DNA of 64,000 bases, taken from the NCBI RefSeq assembly GCF_012641475.1, contig NZ_JABAIL010000007.1, positions 186,001-250,000 on the forward strand, read 5' to 3'. Position 1 is the stretch's first letter; every line of letters starts with the position of its first letter. This stretch comes from Flammeovirga agarivorans (GTDB lineage: Bacteria; Bacteroidota; Bacteroidia; Cytophagales; Flammeovirgaceae). Positions 1-8,622 of the stretch are shown one piece after another. Under the pieces are notes generated by a model. That model saw only the letters and a program-made list of their open reading frames with translations, was not told where the DNA came from and did no database searches. The translations under genes were made by a program, and so were the position numbers.

Positions 1-1
1 G

Positions 2-1492
2 TCATTTTTTGAGTCTTTAAAGTATGGTTTTAAAGAACAAGAGTTTTATGTTATTGCAATTCGTTCTCGCGTACTTTTTAACCAAGGAAAGGTAAAACAA
101 GCGATTCAAGAAATACAAGAGGCATTAGCTTATTTCAAGGAGAACAATAATTTTGATGCTTTTTGTGAGTATGAAATCTGGTTGGCTGATTATTACCTGA
201 CATTAGATCGGTACATCCTCGCTAAAGAGAAAGCATTAGATGTTTATAATCGAGCAGATATAAAAGACAGCGACTTCTGGAAAATGGAGTCGTCCAAAAT
301 GCTATACCAAGTTGAATATAAGAGAAACAATATTGAAAACGCATTCCATCACTATAAAGAATATCAAACAATAAAAGAACAAATTGATAATGTTGATATC
401 AAAGAGAGGATTGCTAAGATCAAAGAAAATTATTCGTCAGAAAAAAGAGAATCGGAGATTTCATCTTTAAAGACAGAGCAAGAGTTAAATCAAAAGGTAT
501 TAAAGCAACAACGTCAGTTTATTTTTGTGATGGTTTTGATGTTCCTTTTGATGGTACTAGGCATTTATCTTCTTTTAAAATTTTACCTCAATCTCAAGAA
601 AGCATACAGCCATATTACTGAGAAAAACAATGAAATTGAGGCCCAGAGGGAAGAAATCTTAGCACAAAAAGACCATTTACAAGAATATGTAAAGCTATTA
701 GATACTAAGAATAAGCAAGTGCAATCGGGTATCAATTATGCGAAAAGAATACAGTCTGCGACTTTACCATCAAGAAGAAAGATGGAGAAGTTGTTAGACG
801 ACTTAATGATCTTCTACAAGCCATGTGGAGTGGTTTCTGGAGACTTTTATTATTACTCAGGGAAATTATATAAAAACAACGAACGCCTAAGTATAGTTGC
901 CTCTATTGATTGTACGGGGCATGGGGTTCCAGGTGCTTTTATGTCCCTTATTGGTAATGGTATTTTAAATGAAATCATTAAGGTGAAAAACATTCATTCT
1001 CCAAAAGAAATACTTGAAGGATTGCACCAACGTTTGCAAACAACCTTAAGTCAATATGAAACTTACGGAGTGCAGGACGGTATGGATATTACGGTGGCTT
1101 GTATCAACTACTCAAGAAAGATAGTAACCGTAAGTAGTGCTAAAAACTCTTGGGTTTACTTCCAAAATGGAAAACAACAGGTGGTTAAAGGTGACCGAAG
1201 AAGTATTGGTGGAATGGATACAAGATTTAATAGTTTTATTAACCATGAGATAGATATCTCTCAAGGAAGAACTAAATTCTACTTCTATACTGATGGCTAC
1301 CAAGACCAGCTAGGAGGGCCAAAAGATAGAAAGTTTATGGCCAATAACTTTAGAAACTTGTTGGAAGAAATAAAAGATTTACCTGTCAGAGAACAAGAAA
1401 GTGTTCTTGACACTACACTGAACAATTGGAGGAAATATCAAGGGGAGCCGCAAACCGATGATATTTTAATATTAAGCTTTACTGTAGAATAA
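2..1492 (+). CDS. TPR / SpoIIE-type PP2C phosphatase (5' end outside window)
   Basis: The reading frame is open from base 2, so the gene begins upstream of the window; the TTG at 182 is internal. The visible protein has TPR-like helices, one membrane segment (about bases 510-590), a coiled coil (about 600-740), and a C-terminal SpoIIE/PP2C-type serine phosphatase domain. Phosphatase motifs visible are VSGDFYY (metal Asp), DCTGHGVPGAFMS, DGMDIT and FYFYTDGYQDQ. Family knowledge: such proteins dephosphorylate anti-sigma-factor antagonists or act in related partner-switching or stress signalling in Bacteroidota. The target is not visible here. Another TPR sensor follows 40 bases later on the same strand. 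Confidence 0.9.
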   Translation, partial: SFFESLKYGFKEQEFYVIAIRSRVLFNQGKVKQAIQEIQEALAYFKENNNFDAFCEYEIWLADYYLTLDRYILAKEKALDVYNRADIKDSDFWKMESSKMLYQVEYKRNNIENAFHHYKEYQTIKEQIDNVDIKERIAKIKENYSSEKRESEISSLKTEQELNQKVLKQQRQFIFVMVLMFLLMVLGIYLLLKFYLNLKKAYSHITEKNNEIEAQREEILAQKDHLQEYVKLLDTKNKQVQSGINYAKRIQSATLPSRRKMEKLLDDLMIFYKPCGVVSGDFYYYSGKLYKNNERLSIVASIDCTGHGVPGAFMSLIGNGILNEIIKVKNIHSPKEILEGLHQRLQTTLSQYETYGVQDGMDITVACINYSRKIVTVSSAKNSWVYFQNGKQQVVKGDRRSIGGMDTRFNSFINHEIDISQGRTKFYFYTDGYQDQLGGPKDRKFMANNFRNLLEEIKDLPVREQESVLDTTLNNWRKYQGEPQTDDILILSFTVE

Positions 1493-1531
1493 TTTAATTA
1501 CTCTGATTTTTTCGCTCACAACTACTATTTG

Positions 1532-4500
1532 ATGAAATTTCTGATATACACCCTTATCATTTTTTCTGCTACCTCTATTTATGCAAGCGAAATTGATTCG
1601 TTGAGGACAGTTTTTGAGAATTCAACACCGTCTAACAAGTTTAGTACGGGTAGCCAATATTATAACCAGTTACGTTATTCAAAACCCAATGATGCCGTTA
1701 GTGGCCTTCAAAAATTGATTTTTGAAGCAGAATCAGCGAATAATATTAATGCTGAAATTGACTTATATGATATTTTGGCAAAGACTTATCTTATTAAAAG
1801 AAAGTTGGACAGCCTATACTTCTATTTTGAAAAAGTAGAGCAACTATCAAAAGAGTCAAATAACAATGCAGGCTTAGGTAAGGCATATTCTGGGTTTAGC
1901 CTTTATTATAATATCAAAAATAAAGAAGAATGTTTGACGTATTTTGATAAAGCGGTTCAAATATTCAAAGAAGAAGGGATGGAAATTCCATTGGCAGATA
2001 TTTATAATTCAACAGGACTCTATTATAGAAATCATGGTAATTATGATGAAGCGATGGAACTGTTTAAGAAAGCTCGTTTGATTTATGAACTACATGACCA
2101 TAAAATGGGTCTATTTAAAGTAGTCAACAACGAAGCTTTAATCTGGAAAAACTTATCAGTTAAAGACAAAGAACTGTTTAAAAAATATATATACAAAGCC
2201 ATTGAAATGTTCAAATTGGCAGAGGAGTATTCTATAGATTTAAACAACAAACACTATCAGGCTACAGTGGTAACAAATATTGGAGGAGCCTATGATAAGT
2301 TATCGAGTCAATTAGATCCGAATACAGAAACTGAGGCGATCTTAGAAACAGTAGACTACAGAATTAGATATTTTAAAAAAGCTCTGCAATTACGTAATGA
2401 ACTCGGCCAAAATTGTTTTAAAATAGGTATCTATCCATCCATAGCAGAGGCGTATAGAGAATCCAAGAAATATGATAGTGCGATGCTTTATATTAATAAA
2501 GGGATTGCATTAGATGCAGAATGTGAAACAAAAGATGAAGATTTACTCTATGTGATTCAAGGCCATATTGAGTACGATCAACAACATTATAACAAAGCAA
2601 TCACAGCGTTTAAAAAGAGTATCGCTTTATCTAAAAAGACAAAAAATCTAAAAAATGAAGTAGGTACAACAGGTATGTTAGGTCAGGCTTATTTTAATGT
2701 AAAAGACTATAAGAATGCTTATCTGACAAATCGAATTCATGATAGTTTATCACAAGCATACCTGAATCTTGAGAAATTTGAAAAGATAGCCAAGCTTGAG
2801 GCAAATTATGAAGTCGTTAAAAAAGAAGAAGAGAAGCTTAAGGCTCAACTGACTTACAATGAAGAATTAGCAAAAAAGCAGAATCTTATTCTTTTCTCAA
2901 TTATACTCATTATCACCTTTGCAGGTGGAGGTGTCTTTTATTACAAGAGCTACAAGGACAAAGACAAAGAATATATATTGTCAGAGGGAAAAAGGGTAGT
3001 AATTGAACATAAGCAGAGGTTACTTATCGAGAATGAGAAAAGGTTAAAGGAATTGGATGAGTTTAAATCCCGCTTCTTTTCCAATATATCTCATGAGTTT
3101 AGAACCCCTTTAACGCTTATATTAAGTGCAGTAACGGAACTTAGAACAAAAAGTAAGCATAGTCCTCTACACCTTAAAACAATCGAAAGACAGTCAAAAC
3201 AGCTATTAAGCTTAATCAATCAGATATTAGACCTTTCTTCTTTAGAGAACAATAAAAAACAGAAGGTGAAACTGTCTGAATATAGTATTAATGATACTTT
3301 CAAAGTCATGTTAGGTTCATTTGAATCTTTTGCGGAACAGAATGAGGTGAACTTCTCTTGGTCTGTCTTATCAGAAGATAAAAAGGCGCTGATGGATCTC
3401 GATAAATTGACCAAAGTGATCAATAATCTAGTTTTCAATGCCTTTAAGTTTACACACCCTCAAGATGAGATCAATGTAACTTTGAAGGAGAAGAATGATC
3501 GACTGTCTATTGAGGTATATGATACTGGTGAAGGTATCCCTGCTGCCAACTTGGATAAAATATTTGATCAATATTATCATTCAGAATCTGGTTTAGCGGC
3601 TAGTAATGGGATTGGACTTGCATTAACATCAGAATTGATTAAAACAATGGGTGGTAGTATTAGTGTTGATAGTTTAGAAGGACAGTGGAGTAGGTTCACC
3701 ATTAATATTCTACTTCGAAAAGAAGACTTTGAGGCGGAAAATATTGATGTTGAAATCATAGAACCTGTTCAGTTAGAACCTGTCATTTCTGAAAGTTCTA
3801 CTACGACTCTTGAAAAGACATTTGATGTGAAGTCAAGCCAAGTAGAGGTGATCGATGCTCATTTACCAACAATTGTTGTGATTGATGATAACAAGGATAT
3901 TCTTCAATATTTAGAAAGAATGTTGAATGATGAATACAACGTAATTACAGCAGAGAATGGTGAGGTAGGTATAGAACAGACCTTACGCTACGCACCAGAC
4001 CTTGTGATATCCGATTTAATGATGCCAAAGGTCAACGGTCTAGAGGTACTGGATAAACTTAAAGCAGAAGTTGAATCATCTCATATACCTGTCGTATTAC
4101 TGACCGCAAAAGCTGATTTAGATACTAAGTTAGAAGGGTACTCATTAAAAGCAGATGCTTTTGTGACAAAACCTTTTGAGAAGCAAGAGTTATTACTGCA
4201 AGTAAAAAGTTTGATCAATAATAGAAAGCTAATTCAAGAGAAATTCAGTTCGAATTTTATGCTGAAGAAGGAAATAGCAGACCTACCATCTGAAGATGAG
4301 AAGTTAATTAAGAACCTTACTTCTTTTGTAGAAGAGAACTTAGATAATACCGATTTATCCGTTGATGAAGTTGCCAATCACTTAGGAATGAGTAGGAGTC
4401 AGCTGCATCGAAAAGTGAAAGCAATCTCGGGACAATCAAGTAGTGTTTTTATAAGAAACATCAGGTTAAGATATGCTCATGAATTAGTTTTAAATACGGA

Positions 4501-4618
4501 TCTTACCATGGCGGAGATTTCTTTTAGAACAGGATTCAATACTCCGAATTATTTTACAAAATGTTTCAATGAATATTATCACATAACACCGAACACTTTA
4601 AGAAAAGAAGTGTCCTAA
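1532..4618 (+). CDS. TPR hybrid two-component sensor kinase with REC and AraC-type HTH
   Basis: I chose ATG 1532 rather than the TTG one codon earlier because a signal peptide follows directly. Order: signal peptide, TPR repeats (about residues 30-400), one membrane helix (about 450-470), HisKA with phospho-acceptor His521 in SHEFRTPLT, HATPase (N box, DTGEGIP, GIGLAL), receiver domain with phospho-acceptor Asp828 in VISDLMMPK, and a C-terminal AraC HTH. All four signalling parts look intact. Family knowledge: single-chain hybrid two-component regulators in Bacteroidota sense periplasmic signals and bind DNA; the signal here is unknown. It sits directly after another TPR signalling gene. No PUL genes lie beside it, so the regulon is not evident. 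Confidence 0.93.
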   Translation: MKFLIYTLIIFSATSIYASEIDSLRTVFENSTPSNKFSTGSQYYNQLRYSKPNDAVSGLQKLIFEAESANNINAEIDLYDILAKTYLIKRKLDSLYFYFEKVEQLSKESNNNAGLGKAYSGFSLYYNIKNKEECLTYFDKAVQIFKEEGMEIPLADIYNSTGLYYRNHGNYDEAMELFKKARLIYELHDHKMGLFKVVNNEALIWKNLSVKDKELFKKYIYKAIEMFKLAEEYSIDLNNKHYQATVVTNIGGAYDKLSSQLDPNTETEAILETVDYRIRYFKKALQLRNELGQNCFKIGIYPSIAEAYRESKKYDSAMLYINKGIALDAECETKDEDLLYVIQGHIEYDQQHYNKAITAFKKSIALSKKTKNLKNEVGTTGMLGQAYFNVKDYKNAYLTNRIHDSLSQAYLNLEKFEKIAKLEANYEVVKKEEEKLKAQLTYNEELAKKQNLILFSIILIITFAGGGVFYYKSYKDKDKEYILSEGKRVVIEHKQRLLIENEKRLKELDEFKSRFFSNISHEFRTPLTLILSAVTELRTKSKHSPLHLKTIERQSKQLLSLINQILDLSSLENNKKQKVKLSEYSINDTFKVMLGSFESFAEQNEVNFSWSVLSEDKKALMDLDKLTKVINNLVFNAFKFTHPQDEINVTLKEKNDRLSIEVYDTGEGIPAANLDKIFDQYYHSESGLAASNGIGLALTSELIKTMGGSISVDSLEGQWSRFTINILLRKEDFEAENIDVEIIEPVQLEPVISESSTTTLEKTFDVKSSQVEVIDAHLPTIVVIDDNKDILQYLERMLNDEYNVITAENGEVGIEQTLRYAPDLVISDLMMPKVNGLEVLDKLKAEVESSHIPVVLLTAKADLDTKLEGYSLKADAFVTKPFEKQELLLQVKSLINNRKLIQEKFSSNFMLKKEIADLPSEDEKLIKNLTSFVEENLDNTDLSVDEVANHLGMSRSQLHRKVKAISGQSSSVFIRNIRLRYAHELVLNTDLTMAEISFRTGFNTPNYFTKCFNEYYHITPNTLRKEVS

Positions 4619-5007
4619 GAAATTGTATAATTTAAATCCAACAATCGATTGCAATAATTATATTTCAAAAAAATATGTTCGTTAAGTACCATATATTTAA
4701 GAAAATAATGAAAAATACCTACAAATGGTTATTGAAAAATTCGTTGAAAATATGAATATTTGTATATACTCAAAAAGAAAAAAAATTTAAGTCAAATAAG
4801 TAGTTATATAATATCCTCTTGTCGTAGGAGGATACAGAAAGAATCCGCTTCATGAGCGGATTTTTTTGTTAAAATGATCTATTAACAATAATAGTGTAAC
4901 TATGTGTGTATGATGTTACGTATCAAAGATTGATTTGGATAAACCCAATATGACTACAACAAAAGTTTAACGATTTATATAACAACATTTATTGTTGATG
5001 ACCTATT
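4619..5007. other. 389-base intergenic region, mostly AT-rich
   Basis: No ORF of note is seen. The first 170 bases are AT-rich with no clear structure. The middle holds two consecutive hairpins ending in a T run (see 4812-4868). The final 140 bases before the next gene presumably contain its promoter, but I cannot pick one with confidence. Confidence 0.5.
4812..4868 (+). terminator. Double hairpin with T run; possible small RNA 3' end
   Basis: The first hairpin pairs TATCCTC (4812-4818) with GAGGATA (4828-4834). Eight bases later AATCCGCT (4842-4849) pairs with AGCGGATT (4855-4862), leading into a run of T. The second is a good intrinsic terminator. It lies almost 200 bases after the kinase stop, so it may end a separate short transcript rather than the kinase mRNA. 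Confidence 0.6.
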
Positions 5008-5463
5008 ATGAAAAAGATAATTTTAGCTACGGTTTCTTTCTTAACAATGTTAATGGTGAACGCGCAAGATGTAGAAGGCATTAAGATTGGGCAAAGCAAA
5101 CAGAAAGACAAAATCGTATCGATTAAAGGAAATACATATCAGATAATGCCAGTGGAGTCTGATGACTCCGAATTATGTTTAGGCGTAATGATTATGCCGG
5201 TGAACAATGATACCTTGGTACCTACAACGTTAAATAAAACACAAGTAGACCAATTTCAATCATCAATGGAAGAAGAATTTGATGTAGCCTTTGATTCTGT
5301 ATTGGTTTATGATGAAGCAACCATGATGTTTGCCAAAAATAAGGGAGTAGAGTATGAAATTAATATAGAGAAATCTGATGATCAATACGATGCTTTTTTC
5401 GTGATTTGGTATAAAGAATTAGAGGAGAACTTAAAAGCATCCACTTCAGTTGTTCATCCTTAA
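5008..5463 (+). CDS. Secreted hypothetical protein, 151 aa
   Basis: The protein starts with a clear signal peptide (MKKIILATVSF, cut after NAQ near residue 20). The mature part is small and acidic, about 130 residues, without membrane segments or cysteine clusters beyond one Cys. I do not recognise a family. It precedes a thiamine-binding-like gene by 45 bases on the same strand, but there is no shared function evident. Codon use looks like its neighbours. Confidence 0.75.
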   Translation: MKKIILATVSFLTMLMVNAQDVEGIKIGQSKQKDKIVSIKGNTYQIMPVESDDSELCLGVMIMPVNNDTLVPTTLNKTQVDQFQSSMEEEFDVAFDSVLVYDEATMMFAKNKGVEYEINIEKSDDQYDAFFVIWYKELEENLKASTSVVHP

Positions 5464-5508
5464 TAATTCCTTAGTTTTGTACCCATAAACTTCAAAAATT
5501 AATGATTT

Positions 5509-5814
5509 ATGGGTGCAATAATGAATTTTGCTATTTTTCCAATAGACAAAGGTGATCATATTGGAGAATACGTTTCTAAAGTAGTACAACATATTAAAGA
5601 CTCTGGTCTTACATATCAGTTTTCTCCTATGGGGACGGTAATCGAAGCTGAAACGGTTACTGAATTATTAAAGGTAGTAGACGATGCTTATAAGATTATG
5701 GATCCCATCTCTGACCGTATTTATTGTGTAATGAACATGGATTACAATAAAAATAAATCAGGGATGATTAAGGCAAAAACAGAATCTATTGAGAAAAGAA
5801 TAGGTAAAGTTTAG
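5509..5814 (+). CDS. MTH1187/YkoF-like thiamine-binding family protein
   Basis: A 101-residue protein matching the MTH1187 family (former DUF77): a ferredoxin-like fold with the hallmark sequence FSPMGTVIEAET (about residues 44-55) and a C-terminal ESIEKRIGKV helix. Family knowledge: members bind thiamine-like ligands or act as small cytoplasmic oligomers; the precise role is unsettled. MGAIMNF offers two possible starts four codons apart; the first ATG is listed. A strong terminator follows immediately. Confidence 0.85.
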   Translation: MGAIMNFAIFPIDKGDHIGEYVSKVVQHIKDSGLTYQFSPMGTVIEAETVTELLKVVDDAYKIMDPISDRIYCVMNMDYNKNKSGMIKAKTESIEKRIGKV

Positions 5815-5827
5815 GCTGAAATAAGAG

Positions 5828-5856
5828 AAGAGAACATTGGATGTTCTCTTTTTTTA
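5828..5856 (+). terminator. Intrinsic terminator
   Basis: AAGAGAACAT (5828-5837) and ATGTTCTCTT (5841-5850) form a perfect 10-bp stem with a TGG loop, followed by T residues. It closes the 5509 gene. Confidence 0.85.
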
Positions 5857-5910
5857 TTGAAAACATTTCCGAGCATAGGTAGTTAATTCTCTGTAACACT
5901 TATGTAGACC

Positions 5911-6606
5911 ATGAAAAATTATCTAATAATAGGAGGGGCATCCGGAATAGGAGAAGCATTAGTAAAAACACTTGCAGAAAGTGGAAATAGAGTATTTGCA
6001 ACTTATAATAAGACAATGCCTACGTTTGAGAACGAAAATACACATTACCAACAGTATGATGTACTTTCGGAGACCAATAACTTTGATCAGCTTCCAGATG
6101 AACTAAATGGAGTAGCATATTGTCCTGGTAGTATAAACCTGATGCCTTTTACAAGATTAACACCTCAAAGTTTTATTGATGATTTTCAGCTTCAAGTCAA
6201 CGGAGCCGTAAAGGTTTTACAAGCAGTGATCAATAAACTGAGAAAATCACAAGGGAGCATTGTATTGTACTCAACAGTTGCAGTGCAGACAGGTTTTAAG
6301 TTTCATACTCAAGTAGCTGCATCAAAAGGTGCGATAGAAGGGTTAACAAAAGCATTGGCAGCAGAATATGCTCCAAAAGTTAGAGTAAATGCAATAGCAC
6401 CATCATTAACCGATACTCCTTTGGCATCAAAATTACTTAGTGATGAATCAAAGAAGGAAGCGAATGCCAGTACTCACCCATTAAAGAGAATTGGTGAGGC
6501 TGAAGATATTGCAAGATTATCTGCTTTTCTTTTATCGGATCAATCCTCTTGGATGACAGGACAAATCTTGCATGTGGATGGAGGTATATCAACACTTAAA
6601 TTATAA
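5911..6606 (+). CDS. SDR family protein lacking the catalytic Tyr
   Basis: A Rossmann-fold short-chain dehydrogenase of 231 residues. The nucleotide-binding motif GGASGIG lies at residues 8-14, followed by the AYCPG strand, catalytic-type Ser121 (YSTVAVQ), the retained Lys139 (ASKGAIEGL), a DTPLA segment and a C-terminal MTGQ-HVDGG motif. The position that should be the active Tyr (YxxxK) is Val135 (GTA at 6313-6315). The rest of the fold is intact, so this is not a decayed gene. I recall the same Tyr-less SDR beside photolyase/cryptochrome genes in marine bacteria; no photolyase lies in this window. Activity is therefore doubtful or altered. The Lacal_2735 gene starts 6 bases downstream. Confidence 0.88.
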   Translation: MKNYLIIGGASGIGEALVKTLAESGNRVFATYNKTMPTFENENTHYQQYDVLSETNNFDQLPDELNGVAYCPGSINLMPFTRLTPQSFIDDFQLQVNGAVKVLQAVINKLRKSQGSIVLYSTVAVQTGFKFHTQVAASKGAIEGLTKALAAEYAPKVRVNAIAPSLTDTPLASKLLSDESKKEANASTHPLKRIGEAEDIARLSAFLLSDQSSWMTGQILHVDGGISTLKL

Positions 6607-6611
6607 TCATC

Positions 6612-6773
6612 ATGTTTGGACTATTTAAAAAGAAATCACCCAAAGAAAAACTAGAAGCGAAATACAAGAAGCTTTTGGAAGAATCACATCGTTTGTCGCA
6701 TACAGATCGAAAAGCTAGCGATCTTAAAATGTACGAAGCGAACGAAGTGCTAAAAGAATTAGAAAAATTATAA
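6612..6773 (+). CDS. Lacal_2735-type small protein, 53 aa
   Basis: A short gene starting with ATG 6612, directly after the SDR stop. It encodes a charged, helical 53-residue protein beginning MFGLFKKKSPKEKL and ending in VLKELEKL. This matches the Lacal_2735 family of small Bacteroidota proteins as I remember it (MFGLFKKK start, KLLEE-SHRLS, RKASD). Function is unknown. The six-base spacing from the SDR implies co-transcription, and a terminator follows 24 bases later. Confidence 0.8.
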   Translation: MFGLFKKKSPKEKLEAKYKKLLEESHRLSHTDRKASDLKMYEANEVLKELEKL

Positions 6774-6797
6774 GCGGTTTAAATATCGTATTATGTT

Positions 6798-6834
6798 AAG
6801 GTTTGTGGTTATTAGATACCGCAAACCTTTTTTT
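6798..6834 (+). terminator. Intrinsic terminator after SDR/Lacal_2735 genes
   Basis: AAGGTTTG (6798-6805) pairs with CAAACCTT (6822-6829); GGT 6807-6809 and ACC 6818-6820 extend the helix inside. A T run follows. It insulates the unit from the riboswitch operon. Confidence 0.85.
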
Positions 6835-6904
6835 AATATTATTTACTAATAAGATTAAATAATGATCAACATCACTTTCAATTAAATTAAACCACACCAC
6901 TTTT

Positions 6905-7060
6905 GTTTCGCATTGGTTCCGCAAGGAATAACAGGGAATCTAGTGAAAATCTAGAACTGTACCCGCAACTGTAAAAGTTCAAAAAGTCATTTTTCAATAG
7001 GCCATTGTAATATACGAGAAGGCGAAAAGTGAGAACTAAGTCAGGAGACCTACCAAGCAT
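6905..7060 (+). promoter_or_regulatory. Cobalamin (AdoCbl) riboswitch aptamer
   Basis: The conserved cobalamin-riboswitch landmarks appear in order: P1 5' strand TTGGT (6913-6917) followed by TCCGCAAGGAAT, AACAGGGAATC (about 6930-6940), GTGAAAATC-AGAACTGTACCCGCAACTGTAA (the B12 box region, about 6943-6974), a variable arm, and AGTCAGGAGACCTACC (about 7039-7054). The P1 3' strand ACCAA is 7052-7056. It lies upstream of BtuB/BtuG-type genes, as expected for B12 repression of B12 uptake. Confidence 0.95.
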
Positions 7061-7164
7061 TTATTTTTTAGACAAAACTTCGGGAATAAAGTTTGAAAAA
7101 TTTCATGGTACCACTTGGTAGATCCCCTCTATCGAAGAAATATAAGCTTACCTAGAGTTTTGTC
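7050..7164 (+). promoter_or_regulatory. Riboswitch expression platform with competing helices
   Basis: CTACCAAG (7050-7057), which includes the P1 3' strand, is perfectly complementary to CTTGGTAG (7114-7121). A second perfect pairing, GACAAAACT (7071-7079) with AGTTTTGTC (7156-7164), crosses the first, so the two favour different folds. No T-rich terminator is seen, which suggests translational or mixed control. The direction of switching is inferred. Confidence 0.6.
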
Positions 7165-7193
7165 ACCTAATTTTTATTATTAAAAGCAAAGTG

Positions 7194-8570
7194 ATGAACA
7201 AACAATTTACAAGACAATCATTCTATTTCGTAATACTCTTATTATTTGGACTATTCAGTTGTGATAAAGAAGAGGCATCAATCACTGCATATACTGTTGA
7301 TTTTGATTGTAATGGTGGTACAAAAATAGAAAGCCAAGAAGTTTTAGCGGGCGAAAAGGTGACTACGCCAACGGATCCTACGAAAGAGGGTCACGAATTT
7401 TTATATTGGACGAAAAATGATCAAGAATACGATTTTTCAAAAGAAGTAGTTGATGATTTTACATTAACGGCGTTATGGGAAGAAATCGAAGTCACTTATC
7501 AAGTCACATATAAATTTGACAATGGACAAGAAGATAGTGTAGCTACTGTCATCGAAAATAATCTATTAGAAGCTCCTCAAATCCCACTAAAAGAAGGGTT
7601 TATCTTTAAATTCTGGTCTGAAGATGGTGCTGAATTTAAATTTGGAGAGGCTGTAACTTCTAATATTGAACTGACGGCAATTTATGAAGAAGTCATTGAT
7701 CAGTATGTTGTTTCCTTTGACCCAAATAATGGTGAGCAAATGACATTAGTAACGGTCGATGAAGATACTGAAGTAACTGAACCTGAAAATCCACAAAAGG
7801 AAGATTATGAGTTTCTAGGATGGTTTTTAAATGATGAACTTTATGATTTTACTTCAAAAGTTAATGGTGATATTACTTTAATAGCAAAGTGGAAAATCGT
7901 AGCAGGAGAAACTACATTTGAATATGCGACCATTTCAAGAGATGATTTTAATAGTTTAAGTAACGGGGATCATATTATGGTAAAAGCTCAACTCAATTAC
8001 CTATCTAGAGGTTGGGCTTGGGGTACTGAGGTTTACCTTGTTGATAATAAAGAAAATAGCTCAAAAGACTTATATAGCCATTCAAACTACGGAATGTTCA
8101 CTTTCCCATTATCAGTAGCAAGCGATGACCCAATGATGGGCGGTACTTATGTATTTAATCTAGTAAAAGATGTTTACATGTCATCACCTCAATTAGGTTT
8201 TGGATATATGCGAAATGAGGAATTTGATGAAACGGGAACTCCTGCTTATGATGGTGGAAAATGGAATGCACCTATGCGTTACGGAATCGAGTTTTTCGAT
8301 GAAATTATTAGAGGTAACGTTAGAGAAGTGAATTATTCTGCTGAAAAAGGTTTATCAGTAGTTGTTGGTACTGAGGAAGTAATGATTAAAAAGAGAGTGG
8401 AGGATGGCCAAGGGAATATCACATACGAGAATTTATCCGAAAGTGATACATCTTTATTTGACGACCATCTAGAACAGAATAGATATATCTACACTATCCA
8501 AGTAGAAGGTGAAACAGTTTCTGTTTTAAACAAAGATACATTGCAAGTTTACGCTTCAATCTTACCCTAA
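7194..8570 (+). CDS. Surface lipoprotein with three InlB B-repeats, B12 operon
   Basis: ATG 7194 is preferred to the GTG just before it. An SPII signal ends in LFGLFSC (lipid Cys near residue 23). Three tandem Listeria-Bacteroides (InlB B / Flg_new) repeats follow at about residues 34-97, 101-167 and 171-234, each with the NGG/DNG or NNG turn, a KEG-hydrophobic-FLYW or FLGW core and an end such as LTALW. The remaining 220 residues form a domain I do not recognise, rich in Tyr, Trp and Gly. As the first gene behind the cobalamin riboswitch, upstream of BtuB and BtuG homologues, it is likely a B12-related cell-surface protein. Direct ligand binding is inference. A 10-bp hairpin separates it from the next gene. 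Confidence 0.87.
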   Translation: MNKQFTRQSFYFVILLLFGLFSCDKEEASITAYTVDFDCNGGTKIESQEVLAGEKVTTPTDPTKEGHEFLYWTKNDQEYDFSKEVVDDFTLTALWEEIEVTYQVTYKFDNGQEDSVATVIENNLLEAPQIPLKEGFIFKFWSEDGAEFKFGEAVTSNIELTAIYEEVIDQYVVSFDPNNGEQMTLVTVDEDTEVTEPENPQKEDYEFLGWFLNDELYDFTSKVNGDITLIAKWKIVAGETTFEYATISRDDFNSLSNGDHIMVKAQLNYLSRGWAWGTEVYLVDNKENSSKDLYSHSNYGMFTFPLSVASDDPMMGGTYVFNLVKDVYMSSPQLGFGYMRNEEFDETGTPAYDGGKWNAPMRYGIEFFDEIIRGNVREVNYSAEKGLSVVVGTEEVMIKKRVEDGQGNITYENLSESDTSLFDDHLEQNRYIYTIQVEGETVSVLNKDTLQVYASILP

Positions 8571-8581
8571 ACACTAACTAA

Positions 8582-8607
8582 GAGGGAATACGTAAAAGTA
8601 TTCCCTC
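8582..8607 (+). terminator. Intercistronic hairpin without T run
   Basis: GAGGGAATAC (8582-8591) pairs perfectly with GTATTCCCTC (8598-8607) across a GTAAAA loop, between the first and second genes of the B12 operon. No T run follows, so it is more likely an mRNA-processing, stability or pausing element than a full terminator. Confidence 0.6.
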
Positions 8608-8622
8608 CAAACGATTCTAATT

